Source: an uncultured Eubacteriales bacterium
GTDB taxonomy: Bacteria; Bacillota; Clostridia; Oscillospirales; Oscillospiraceae
Direction: 5' to 3'
Assembly: GCA_900544945.1 (NCBI GenBank)
Contig: UQXG01000033.1
Span: 1-16,994, forward strand
Length of the DNA: 16,994 bases
The translations under genes were made by a program, and so were the position numbers. Of the stretch, positions 7,177 to 13,599 are shown piece by piece. The notes under the pieces were generated by a model. It was given only the letters and a program-made list of their open reading frames with translations. It was not told where the DNA came from and did no database searches. The stretch's first letter is position 1; each line of letters starts with the position of its first letter.

Positions 7177-7371
7177 ATGGCAGTGCGGCTGAATGAGGAT
7201 GCGGAAATGGTAAAGGCCATCCGGGAGGGCCTGAAGCGGACAGGGGGCTACTGTCCCTGCCGACTGGAGCGGACGCCGGAGAATAAGTGCGTGTGCAAGG
7301 AATTCCGGGATCAGATCGCCGACCCCAAATTCCACGGTTACTGTCACTGTATGCTCTACTATAAAGAGTAA
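7177..7371 (+). CDS. Small ferredoxin:thioredoxin reductase catalytic-subunit-like protein
   Basis: A 64-residue cytoplasmic protein with six cysteines in three CxC pairs: CPC (26-28), CVC (38-40) and CHC (56-58). Paired CPC/CPC/CHC motifs define the ferredoxin:thioredoxin reductase beta subunit, in which four cysteines bind a [4Fe-4S] cluster and two form the active disulfide. I infer the same chemistry: electrons from ferredoxin used to reduce a protein disulfide. The spacing is 9 then 15 residues, against 16 then 8 in plant and cyanobacterial enzymes, and the protein is about half their length, so it is a minimal or divergent member. The start is ATG 7177, seven bases after AGGAGG (7164-7169). 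No thioredoxin gene or FTR variable subunit is in the window; the abundant ferredoxin user PFOR is nearby but not linked. Confidence 0.75.
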   Translation: MAVRLNEDAEMVKAIREGLKRTGGYCPCRLERTPENKCVCKEFRDQIADPKFHGYCHCMLYYKE

Positions 7372-7398
7372 AAAATTGGCAGATTCCGAAAAAAACTG

Positions 7399-7427
7399 TT
7401 GACAAACGGTGCTCTGTATGCTAGAAT
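7399..7427 (+). promoter_or_regulatory. Sigma-A promoter of tRNA-Leu
   Basis: TTGACA (7399-7404), 17 bases, TAGAAT (7422-7427). Transcription should begin near 7434, about 32 bases before the tRNA 5' end. Confidence 0.9.
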
Positions 7428-7433
7428 AATCAA

Positions 7434-7461
7434 GCGCTGAGGGGAGTACCTCGTAAAGCGC
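7434..7461 (+). other. Hairpin in the 5' leader of pre-tRNA-Leu
   Basis: GCGCT (7434-7438) pairs with AGCGC (7457-7461), and GAGG (7439-7442) with CCTC (7449-7452). The loop is GGAGTA and a GTAA bulge lies on the 3' side. The fold spans almost the whole leader between the predicted transcription start and the mature tRNA. It may guide RNase P or 5' trimming. Seen by eye only. Confidence 0.4.
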
Positions 7462-7465
7462 ATAT

Positions 7466-7553
7466 GGGCGAGTGGTGGAATTGGTAGACTCGCTAGATTC
7501 AGGTTCTAGTGTTCACTGCGGACGTGCGGGTTCAAGTCCCGCCTCGCCCACCA
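7466..7553 (+). tRNA. tRNA-Leu (anticodon CAG)
   Basis: Class II tRNA: acceptor GGGCGAG (7466-7472) pairs with CTCGCCC (7543-7549), discriminator A and encoded CCA (7551-7553). The anticodon stem CTAGA/TCTAG encloses TTCAGGT, giving anticodon CAG (7500-7502) for CUG, a frequent leucine codon in this GC-rich sequence. The variable arm is long and the T arm carries GGTTCAAGTCC. A strong promoter precedes it and a terminator follows within four bases. Confidence 0.96.
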
Positions 7554-7556
7554 AAT

Positions 7557-7584
7557 AAAAGGACATCCGGTTGGATGTCCTTTT
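7557..7584. terminator. Bidirectional terminator between tRNA-Leu and spoIIID
   Basis: AAAAGGACATCC (7557-7568) and GGATGTCCTTTT (7573-7584) form a perfect 12-bp stem with a GGTT loop, with A-rich sequence on one side and a T tract (ATTTTTT) on the other. It ends the tRNA-Leu transcript on the plus strand and, six bases beyond its stop, the spoIIID transcript on the minus strand. Confidence 0.9.
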
Positions 7585-7589
7585 ATTTT

Positions 7590-7838
7590 TTACTTCCGGA
7601 GATATTTTTGCCGGGTGGCCATGCCGCCCCGGATGTGCCGCTCCTGCTTGTTTTTGTCCAGAACCTGCCGCACCTGGGTGTACAGGGGATAGCTGCACAG
7701 GCGCAGTTGTTCCGTCAGCGCCTTGTGGACGGTGGATTTGGAAATGCCGAAGTGTCGGGCAGTGGCCCGGACGGTGGCACCGGTTTCGATCATGTACACA
7801 GCCAATTCACAGGCTCGCTCCTCCAGCTCTCGTTTCAT
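7590..7838 (-). CDS. spoIIID: Sporulation transcriptional regulator SpoIIID
   Basis: DNA-binding regulator of the mother cell, 82 residues (93 in Bacillus subtilis). It acts after sigma-E to repress or activate sigma-E genes and to prepare sigma-K expression. The helix-turn-helix is at about 22-41 (TVRATARHFGISKSTVHKAL), and the basic C-terminal helix RHIRGGMATRQKYLRK is the second DNA contact known for the family. The start is ATG 7836-7838, preceded by GGAGG seven bases upstream. A sigma-E-like promoter lies at 7870-7898, as expected for this gene. It is transcribed alone, divergently from the threonine aldolase gene, and ends at the shared terminator. Confidence 0.95.
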   Translation of the reverse strand: MKRELEERACELAVYMIETGATVRATARHFGISKSTVHKALTEQLRLCSYPLYTQVRQVLDKNKQERHIRGGMATRQKYLRK

Positions 7839-7869
7839 AGGCTCCCCTCCGATGCTGTGCTGCTGGAAG

Positions 7870-7898
7870 ATTCTATGCGCCTTGACAGTCCCCTATTC
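7870..7898 (-). promoter_or_regulatory. Sigma-E-like promoter of spoIIID
   Basis: On the minus strand, GAATAGG (7892-7898) is followed after 14 bases by CATAGAAT (7870-7877), fitting CATAnnnT with sigma-E spacing. It overlaps the plus-strand sigma-A promoter of the threonine aldolase gene. spoIIID is a known sigma-E target. Confidence 0.55.
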
Positions 7899-7910
7899 CG
7901 GATGTAAAAT
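7882..7910 (+). promoter_or_regulatory. Sigma-A promoter of the threonine aldolase gene
   Basis: TTGACA (7882-7887), 17 bases, TAAAAT (7905-7910), with a start expected near 7917. Its -35 hexamer lies within the spacer of the minus-strand spoIIID promoter. Confidence 0.85.
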
Positions 7911-7942
7911 AAAGGCAGATTTCGACATTGGGAGGATGCACG

Positions 7943-8995
7943 GTGATTTACTTCAATAATGACTATTCTGAGGGATGCCATCCGAAGATTCTGGAGGCTT
8001 TGGCCCGAACCAATCTGGAGCAGACTTTCGGCTACGGAGAGGACGAATACTGCGCCCGGGCGGCGGAAAAAATCCGCACCCTCTGCGGCAGGGCAGATGC
8101 GGCAGTACACTTCCTGGTTGGCGGCACCCAGACCAATCTAACGGTAATTGCGGCGGCTCTGCGGCCTCACCAGGGGGTAGTCTGCGCTGGCAGCGGCCAT
8201 ATCAACACCCACGAGACCGGTGCCGTGGAGGCAACAGGCCACAAGGTGCTGGGTCTTCCCTCCAAGGACGGCAAAATCACCGCCCGACAGGTGAGGGAAG
8301 CGGTGTTGGCTCACCGGGCGGATGCCAGCTTTGAGCACACCGTGCAGCCGAAAATGGTGTATATTTCCAATCCCACGGAGTTGGGTACTTTGTACACGAA
8401 AGCCGAGCTGACGGCTCTGAGAGATACATGCCGGGAGTTGGGGCTGTACCTGTTCCTGGACGGGGCACGGCTGGGCTACGGCCTGATGGCAAAGGACAAC
8501 GACCTGACCCTAAAGGACATTGGGGACTGCTGCGATGTATTCTACATCGGCGGCACCAAGGTGGGAGCTCTCTTCGGGGAAGCTGTGGTGATTACGAATC
8601 CGGCTCTGAAAGAGGATTTCCGGTATCTCATCAAGCAGAGGGGCGGTATGCTGGCAAAGGGCCGGTTGCTTGGCATCCAGTTTGACACCCTGATGACGGA
8701 CAACCTGTATTTTGACATTTCCGCCCACGCCATTGCCATGGCTCAGATGCTGGAAACTACCTTCAAGGAACTGGGCGTTCCTTTCCTGGTACCGGTTCAG
8801 AGCAACCAGCTGTTCCCGATTTTGCCGGACGGCGTGCTTGCCCGGCTGGCGGAAGCCTATGTATTCAGCGAGCAGTGCCGGGTAGATGAAAGCCACAGAG
8901 CCGTCCGTTTCTGCACCAGCTGGGCAACCAAGGAAGAAAACGTTCAGGCTCTGTGCCGGGATTTGAAAGCACTTCTGATACTATTTCCTGATTAA
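7943..8995 (+). CDS. Low-specificity L-threonine aldolase / beta-eliminating lyase family
   Basis: Fold-type I PLP enzyme, 350 residues, of the threonine aldolase family (PF01212), which cleaves threonine or allo-threonine to glycine and acetaldehyde. Visible features are FNNDYSEGCHP at the N terminus, FGYGEDEY, VGGTQTN, the HINTHETGAVE segment, LDGARLGYG with the PLP-contacting Asp, and the PLP lysine Lys206 in IGGTKVG. The start is GTG 7943, seven bases after GGGAGG (7930-7935); the TTG at 7928 precedes that site and is rejected. The last six codons (LILFPD) and the stop lie within a dispersed palindromic repeat, so the C terminus may have been altered by its insertion. Substrate specificity within the family is not certain. 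Confidence 0.88.
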   Translation: MIYFNNDYSEGCHPKILEALARTNLEQTFGYGEDEYCARAAEKIRTLCGRADAAVHFLVGGTQTNLTVIAAALRPHQGVVCAGSGHINTHETGAVEATGHKVLGLPSKDGKITARQVREAVLAHRADASFEHTVQPKMVYISNPTELGTLYTKAELTALRDTCRELGLYLFLDGARLGYGLMAKDNDLTLKDIGDCCDVFYIGGTKVGALFGEAVVITNPALKEDFRYLIKQRGGMLAKGRLLGIQFDTLMTDNLYFDISAHAIAMAQMLETTFKELGVPFLVPVQSNQLFPILPDGVLARLAEAYVFSEQCRVDESHRAVRFCTSWATKEENVQALCRDLKALLILFPD

Positions 8996-9023
8996 AATTA
9001 AGATTTTAATCAGGAAATAGTAT
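8974..9023. repeat. Dispersed palindromic element, copy 1 (complete)
   Basis: Two perfect 21-base arms (8978-8998 and 9003-9023) flank the loop TAAG. The conserved core is TTCCTGATTAAAAT and its complement. The same 25-base left half (8974-8998) recurs exactly at 16940-16964. The element contributes the last six codons and stop of the aldolase gene and could fold into a very stable RNA hairpin, but it has no T tract of its own. Confidence 0.9.
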
Positions 9024-9066
9024 GAAAACCGCCCTGCTGGCCAATTTGACCAACAGGGCGGTTTTC
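9024..9066. terminator. Bidirectional terminator after the aldolase gene
   Basis: GAAAACCGCCCTG (9024-9036) and CAGGGCGGTTTTC (9054-9066) form a perfect 13-bp stem, with a further inner TGG/CCA pairing. Flanking A and T runs allow termination from both sides. It abuts the palindromic element, and its last two bases are part of the stop codon of the minus-strand small gene. Confidence 0.85.
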
Positions 9067-9220
9067 ACACACGCTCGTATTCAAAATTCTCGAATTTCAG
9101 CACATCCCCAACGTCTGCGCCTTCCGGCAACAGAAACATGGCTACCTGAGAGGTGACACCGGTGCTGTGATAGCGGACGGTGGCGTAATCACCGTTGATT
9201 TCGGTTATGGTGCAAAGCAT
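9065..9220 (-). CDS. Small hypothetical protein, predicted beta-barrel
   Basis: A 51-residue protein of unknown function. The sequence alternates short predicted strands (MLCTITEINGDYATVRYH, then SQVAMFLLPEG), ending in GDVLKFENFEYERV. The GDYA and LPEGADVGDVL pattern resembles small DUF3006-type proteins; this likeness is by eye and tentative. The start is ATG 9218-9220, preceded by AAGGAG at six bases. A longer frame reaching 9301 has no such site and would overlap the upstream gene. Its start is 10 bases after the stop of the flavoprotein gene, so the two are probably co-transcribed. There is no signal peptide, membrane segment or cysteine cluster (a single Cys3). Confidence 0.7.
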   Translation of the reverse strand: MLCTITEINGDYATVRYHSTGVTSQVAMFLLPEGADVGDVLKFENFEYERV

Positions 9221-9230
9221 AGCTGTCTCC

Positions 9231-9848
9231 TTATCGGATGAAGTTGGTGCGGGCGGCAGGCTCCGGCTCCGGCAGGCCGAACTGCTCCTTGCCCAGGGCA
9301 ATGGACTTCATCAGGAAGGCCATATTCTTGGCCAGCTCCCGGACGGTGGCAATGCCCTCCAAATCCTGAGCGGCCTCACCGGGGGTACCGCCGTGGACAC
9401 TGTTCCAGTACCGGCTGGAGGCTACAGGCATACCGGAGATGGTGAAGTACTTGTTCAGCTCATCGAAGGTAGCAGAGCAGCCGCCCCGGCGGGCAACAAC
9501 AACCGAGGCACCCACCTTCATCCGCTTGTCGAACCGGGTGGAGTAGAACAGTCGGTCGGCAAAAGCAACCAAAGTGGCGTTTGCGGAGGCGTAGTACACA
9601 GGGCTTGCCAGCACCAGGCCGTCGGCTTCCCGGAAGGCTTCCGCCGCCTCGTTGACGGCGTCGTCAAAGACACACTTTCCGGTCTTGGCGCAGCCGCCGC
9701 AGGCGATGCAGCCCCGAATGTCTTTGTTGCCCACCTGAATGGTCTGGGTCTCAATGCCCTGGTTTGCAAAAACTTCCGCCATCTGGCAAAGGGCATAGGC
9801 GGTGTTGCCCTTTGCCTTGGGGCTTCCGTTGATCAGTAAAACTTTCAT
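9231..9848 (-). CDS. Flavodoxin-fold NAD(P)H-dependent oxidoreductase, Fe-S flavoprotein type
   Basis: FMN-binding reductase of the NADPH-dependent FMN reductase/iron-sulfur flavoprotein family, 205 residues, cytoplasmic. It starts MKVLLINGSPKAKGNT, the phosphate-binding loop of the fold, and has SPVYYASANA around residues 80-90 for the flavin. The motif GCIACGGCAKTGKC has spacing C-x2-C-x2-C-x5-C, which matches the compact cysteine motif of archaeal and clostridial iron-sulfur flavoproteins and suggests a [4Fe-4S] cluster. The start is ATG 9846-9848, with AGGAG eight bases upstream; a longer frame to 9893 would lack the family N terminus and overlap the ribosome binding site. Probable donor and acceptor are reduced ferredoxin or NAD(P)H and quinones or oxygen species, by family only. 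A sigma-E-like box lies upstream. Confidence 0.85.
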   Translation of the reverse strand: MKVLLINGSPKAKGNTAYALCQMAEVFANQGIETQTIQVGNKDIRGCIACGGCAKTGKCVFDDAVNEAAEAFREADGLVLASPVYYASANATLVAFADRLFYSTRFDKRMKVGASVVVARRGGCSATFDELNKYFTISGMPVASSRYWNSVHGGTPGEAAQDLEGIATVRELAKNMAFLMKSIALGKEQFGLPEPEPAARTNFIR

Positions 9849-9903
9849 AAATGCAACTCCTGTCTGGAAGGGAATCGGGGAGGGTGCAAGCACTTTTCCC
9901 AGG

Positions 9904-9932
9904 ATTCTATGCGGGAATGCGGGAAAACATAC
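9904..9932 (-). promoter_or_regulatory. Possible sigma-E-like promoter of the flavoprotein gene
   Basis: On the minus strand, GTATGTT (9926-9932), 14 bases, CATAGAAT (9904-9911). The -10 is identical to that of spoIIID and the spacing is the same. TAGAAT within it could also serve sigma-A, but no TTGACA-like -35 is present. Confidence 0.35.
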
Positions 9933-9956
9933 ACCCGTGCCCGGAGAGTGTTACGA

Positions 9957-9985
9957 AATGCCCGCCCCCATTGGGGGCGGGCAAA
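9957..9985 (-). terminator. Hairpin terminator of the pyruvate:ferredoxin oxidoreductase gene
   Basis: TGCCCGCCCCC (9959-9969) and GGGGGCGGGCA (9973-9983) form a perfect 11-bp GC-rich stem with a three-base loop, about 20 bases beyond the stop codon on the minus strand. The T tract is short (ATTT), so termination relies on stem strength. Confidence 0.7.
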
Positions 9986-10002
9986 GTGTTAAGGGAAGAG
10001 GA

Positions 10003-13000
10003 TTAGTCCTTGTACATCTCAACCAGCTTGTTCAGATGCTCCCAACGTTCCTTAGCGGCAGCCTCGTTCTTTGCGAACAGATCGGTAGCACGTTCGGGGA
10101 ACTCACGGGTCAGACGGCTGTAACGAGCCTCGTTCATCAGGAACTCCTGATAGCCATCCTTAGGAGCCTTGCTGTCCAGCTGGAACTTGCCGGTCTCCTT
10201 GGAGGGATCGAAGCGGAACAGGTTCCAGTAGCCGCACTCAACGGCCTTCTTCATCTCGGCCTGGCAGTTGGTCATGCCGCCCTTGATGGAGTGCATCTCG
10301 CAGGGAGCGTAGCCGATGATCAGGGAAGGACCATGGTAAGCCTCAGCCTCGGCAATGGCCTTCAGGGTCTGAGCCTGGTTGGCACCCATAGCGACCTGAG
10401 CGACGTAGACATAGCCGTAGCTCATAGCGATCTCAGCCAGGGACTTCTTCTTGGTCTCCTTACCGGCAGCCGCGAACTGAGCGACCTGACCGATGTTGGA
10501 AGCCTTGGAAGCCTGTCCGCCGGTGTTGGAGTAAACCTCGGTATCGAAGACGAAGATGTTGACATCCTTGTTGGAAGCCAGCACATGGTCAACGCCGCCG
10601 AAGCCAATGTCGTAGGCCCAGCCGTCGCCGCCGAAGATCCACACGGACTTCTTGGACAGGTAAGCCTTCTTGGACAGGATGTCCTTCACGGTGTCGCAGC
10701 AGACGTTAGCCTCCAGGTTGGCAACCAGAGCCTTGGTAGCGGCCTTGTTGGCCTCACCGTCGTTGTAGGTGTCCAGCCAGGCCTGGCAGACAGCCTTGCG
10801 CTCGTCGCTGGCGGTGTTGGCGATCACGTCCTTCACCTTGTTAGCCAGTGACTCCCGGATGACAGCCTGAGCGGTGTACATACCCAGACCATGCTCGGCG
10901 TTGTCCTCGAACAGGGAGTTTGCCCAAGCGGGACCATGACCCTCAGCGTTGACAGCGTAGGGAGAGGTAGCGGCGGGGCCGCCCCAGATGGAGGAGCAAC
11001 CGGTGGCGTTGGAGATGTACATCCGATCGCCGAACAGCTGGGTCACGAGGCGAGCGTAGCTGGTCTCGGCACAGCCGGCGCAGGAGCCGGAGAACTCCAG
11101 CAGGGGCTTGTGGAACTGAGAGCCCTTGACGGTGTTGTCCTGCATATCCTTCTTCTCGGAAACCTTGGCAACCATGTAGTTCCAGACTTCCTGCTCAGGC
11201 AGCTCCTGCTCCTGAGGAACCATGGTGATGGCCTTGGTGGGGCACACGCCGACGCAGACGCCGCAGCCCATGCAGTCCAGAGGAGACACGGCCATCATGT
11301 ACTTGTAGACGCCCTTGCCCTTGCCGGCCTTCACGTCCACCAGACGGGCACCGGCGGGAGCGGCAGCAACCTCAGCCTCGGTCAGCGCGAAGGGACGGAT
11401 GGTAGCGTGGGGGCAGACATAAGCACAGTTGTTGCACTGAATGCACTTGGTCTCGTCCCAGTGAGGAACGGTCACGGCAACGCCGCGCTTCTCGTAAGCG
11501 GCAGCACCCAAGGGGAACTGACCGTCAACCACATCTTCGAAGGCGGAAACAGGCAGGCTGTAGCCGTCCATCTTGCCAATGGGCTTCAGGATGTTCTTGA
11601 CAACCTTAACGGTGTCGGCACGACCCTCCAGAACTTCCTCGGGCTTGTGATCCTCGGCGGTAGCCCAGGAAGCGGGAACGTCGATCTTCTTGTAGGCGTT
11701 GGCACCCATGTCGATGGCGTTCCAGTTCTTCTCAACAACGTCCATGCCCTTCTTGGCGTAGGAGTGCTCAGCGGCGTCCTTCATGTACTTGATGGCCTCG
11801 TCCGCAGGCATAACCTTAGCCAGGGAGAAGAAAGCGGACTGGAGGATGGTGTTGGTACGCTTGCCCATGCCCACCTTGATGGCCAGGTCAATGGCATCGA
11901 TGGTGTACAGCTGGATATTGTTGTTGGCAATGTAACGCTTGGAAGCGGCATCCAGGTGATGCTCCAGCTCCTCCATGTTCCACTGGCAGTTGATCAGGAA
12001 CACGCCGCCGGGCTTAACGTCCTGGACGATCTTGAAGCCCTTGGTGATGTAGGAGGGGTTGTGGCAGGCGACGAAGTCGGCCTTGTTGATGTAGTAAGGA
12101 GACTTGATGGCGTTGTCACCGAAACGCAGGTGAGACACGGTCACGCCGCCGGTCTTCTTGGAGTCGTACTGGAAGTAAGCCTGCACATACTTGTCGGTGT
12201 GGTCGCCGATGATCTTGATGGAGTTCTTGTTAGCGCCGACGGTGCCGTCGCCGCCCAGACCCCAGAACTTGCACTCGATGGTGCCGGCAGCCGCGGTGTT
12301 GGGGGAGACCTTCTCGTCCAGGGACAGATGGGTCACATCGTCCACAATGCCGATGGTGAACTCTTCCTTGGGAGCGTCCTTAGCCAGCTCCTCGTAGACA
12401 GCGAACACGGAAGCGGGATGGGTATCCTTGGAACCCAGACCGTAACGGCCGCCGATGACGGTCACGTCGTTCCGGCCGGCCTTGGCCAGAGCCATGACAA
12501 CGTCCTGGTACAGAGGCTCGCCCTGGGAGCCGGGCTCCTTGGTACGATCCAGAACAGCGATCTTCTTGGCGGTAGCGGGGATGGCCTCCAGCAGCTTCTC
12601 GGGGCAGAAGGGACGGAACAGACGAACCTTCACAACGCCCACCTTCTCGCCGTGGGCGTTCAGGTAGTCGATGACCTCCTCAACCACGTCGTTGATGGAG
12701 CCCATGGCCACGATGACCCGGTCGGCATCGGGTGCGCCGTAGTAGTTGAACAGCTTGTAGTCGGTGCCCAGCTTCTCGTTGACCTTGTTCATGTACTTCT
12801 CGACCACTGCGGGCAGGGCGTTGTAGTACTTGTTGCAGGCCTCACGGTGCTGGAAGAAGATATCGTCGTTCTCGTGAGAACCACGCATAGCGGGACGCTC
12901 GGGGTTCAGGGAGTGGTTCCGGAAGGCCGCAACGGCATCCATATCGACCATGTCCTTCAGATCCTCGTAGTCCCAGATGGCGACCTTCTGAATCTCGTGA

Positions 13001-13530
13001 GAGGTACGGAAGCCGTCGAAGAAGTTGATGAAGGGAACACGACCCTCAATGGCAGACAGATGTGCCACGGCGCCCAGATCCATGACCTCCTGCACGTTGG
13101 TCTCGCACAGCATGGCGAAGCCGGTCTGACGGCAGGCGTACACGTCGGAGTGGTCACCGAAGATATTCAGAGACTGAGCGGCGACGGTACGGGCAGAAAC
13201 GTGGAACACTGCGGGCAGCAGCTCACCGGCGATCTTGTACATGTTGGGGATCATCAGCAGCAGGCCCTGAGAAGCGGTGTAGGTGGTGGTCAGGGCACCG
13301 GCTGCCAGAGAGCCGTGCACAGTACCGGCGGCACCGGCCTCGGACTGCATCTCGACGACCTTGACGGTGTTGCCGAAGATGTTCTTCCGGCCGGCAGCGG
13401 CCCACTGGTCAACGTTGTCGGCCATGGGGCTGGAGGGGGTGATGGGGTAGATGCCAGCTACTTCGGTAAATGCGTAGCTGACGTGGGCGGCAGCGGTGTT
13501 GCCGTCCATAGTCTTGAATTTTCTAGCCAA
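10003..13530 (-). CDS. nifJ: Pyruvate:ferredoxin (flavodoxin) oxidoreductase, single chain
   Basis: Full-length homodimer-type PFOR, 1175 residues. It oxidises pyruvate with CoA to acetyl-CoA and CO2, giving electrons to ferredoxin, the central step of anaerobic fermentation. Domains in order: pyrimidine-binding domain I (YPITPSSPMAD near residue 30), domains II-III (GGRYGLGSKDTHP), a two-cluster ferredoxin domain (C696-x2-C-x2-C-x3-C and C753-x2-C-x2-C-x3-C), and the TPP domain (GDGWAYDIGFGG from 968, NTGGQASKAS). Cys817, Cys820, Cys845 and Cys1077 match the proximal cluster ligands, so all three [4Fe-4S] clusters are intact. The start is TTG 13528-13530, nine bases after AGGAGG (13540-13545); it gives the family N terminus (MARKFKTMDGN). 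Codon choice is strongly restricted, as in highly expressed genes. It is monocistronic, with promoter and terminator. Confidence 0.97.
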   Translation of the reverse strand: MARKFKTMDGNTAAAHVSYAFTEVAGIYPITPSSPMADNVDQWAAAGRKNIFGNTVKVVEMQSEAGAAGTVHGSLAAGALTTTYTASQGLLLMIPNMYKIAGELLPAVFHVSARTVAAQSLNIFGDHSDVYACRQTGFAMLCETNVQEVMDLGAVAHLSAIEGRVPFINFFDGFRTSHEIQKVAIWDYEDLKDMVDMDAVAAFRNHSLNPERPAMRGSHENDDIFFQHREACNKYYNALPAVVEKYMNKVNEKLGTDYKLFNYYGAPDADRVIVAMGSINDVVEEVIDYLNAHGEKVGVVKVRLFRPFCPEKLLEAIPATAKKIAVLDRTKEPGSQGEPLYQDVVMALAKAGRNDVTVIGGRYGLGSKDTHPASVFAVYEELAKDAPKEEFTIGIVDDVTHLSLDEKVSPNTAAAGTIECKFWGLGGDGTVGANKNSIKIIGDHTDKYVQAYFQYDSKKTGGVTVSHLRFGDNAIKSPYYINKADFVACHNPSYITKGFKIVQDVKPGGVFLINCQWNMEELEHHLDAASKRYIANNNIQLYTIDAIDLAIKVGMGKRTNTILQSAFFSLAKVMPADEAIKYMKDAAEHSYAKKGMDVVEKNWNAIDMGANAYKKIDVPASWATAEDHKPEEVLEGRADTVKVVKNILKPIGKMDGYSLPVSAFEDVVDGQFPLGAAAYEKRGVAVTVPHWDETKCIQCNNCAYVCPHATIRPFALTEAEVAAAPAGARLVDVKAGKGKGVYKYMMAVSPLDCMGCGVCVGVCPTKAITMVPQEQELPEQEVWNYMVAKVSEKKDMQDNTVKGSQFHKPLLEFSGSCAGCAETSYARLVTQLFGDRMYISNATGCSSIWGGPAATSPYAVNAEGHGPAWANSLFEDNAEHGLGMYTAQAVIRESLANKVKDVIANTASDERKAVCQAWLDTYNDGEANKAATKALVANLEANVCCDTVKDILSKKAYLSKKSVWIFGGDGWAYDIGFGGVDHVLASNKDVNIFVFDTEVYSNTGGQASKASNIGQVAQFAAAGKETKKKSLAEIAMSYGYVYVAQVAMGANQAQTLKAIAEAEAYHGPSLIIGYAPCEMHSIKGGMTNCQAEMKKAVECGYWNLFRFDPSKETGKFQLDSKAPKDGYQEFLMNEARYSRLTREFPERATDLFAKNEAAAKERWEHLNKLVEMYKD

Positions 13531-13570
13531 AATGAAATACCTCCTAAAGTATTCAATTTTTGTCGCTCAT

Positions 13571-13599
13571 ATCATACCACTTTTTTCGCGATTTGTAAA
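13571..13599 (-). promoter_or_regulatory. Sigma-A promoter of the PFOR gene
   Basis: On the minus strand: TTTACA (13594-13599), 17 bases, TATGAT (13571-13576), about 40 bases before the TTG start. A 230-base region separates PFOR from yifB. Confidence 0.8.

Noticed and set aside
7439..7452. GAGGGGAGTACCTC resembles the GGGGAGTA part of the manganese (yybP-ykoY) riboswitch
   Set aside because: Only the short 5' piece resembles it; the downstream half is missing, the leader is under 35 bases, and a tRNA rather than a transporter gene follows.
9065..9301. A longer 78-residue version of the small minus-strand protein
   Set aside because: The extra N-terminal part overlaps the flavoprotein gene, is low-complexity and lacks a ribosome binding site; ATG 9220 has one.
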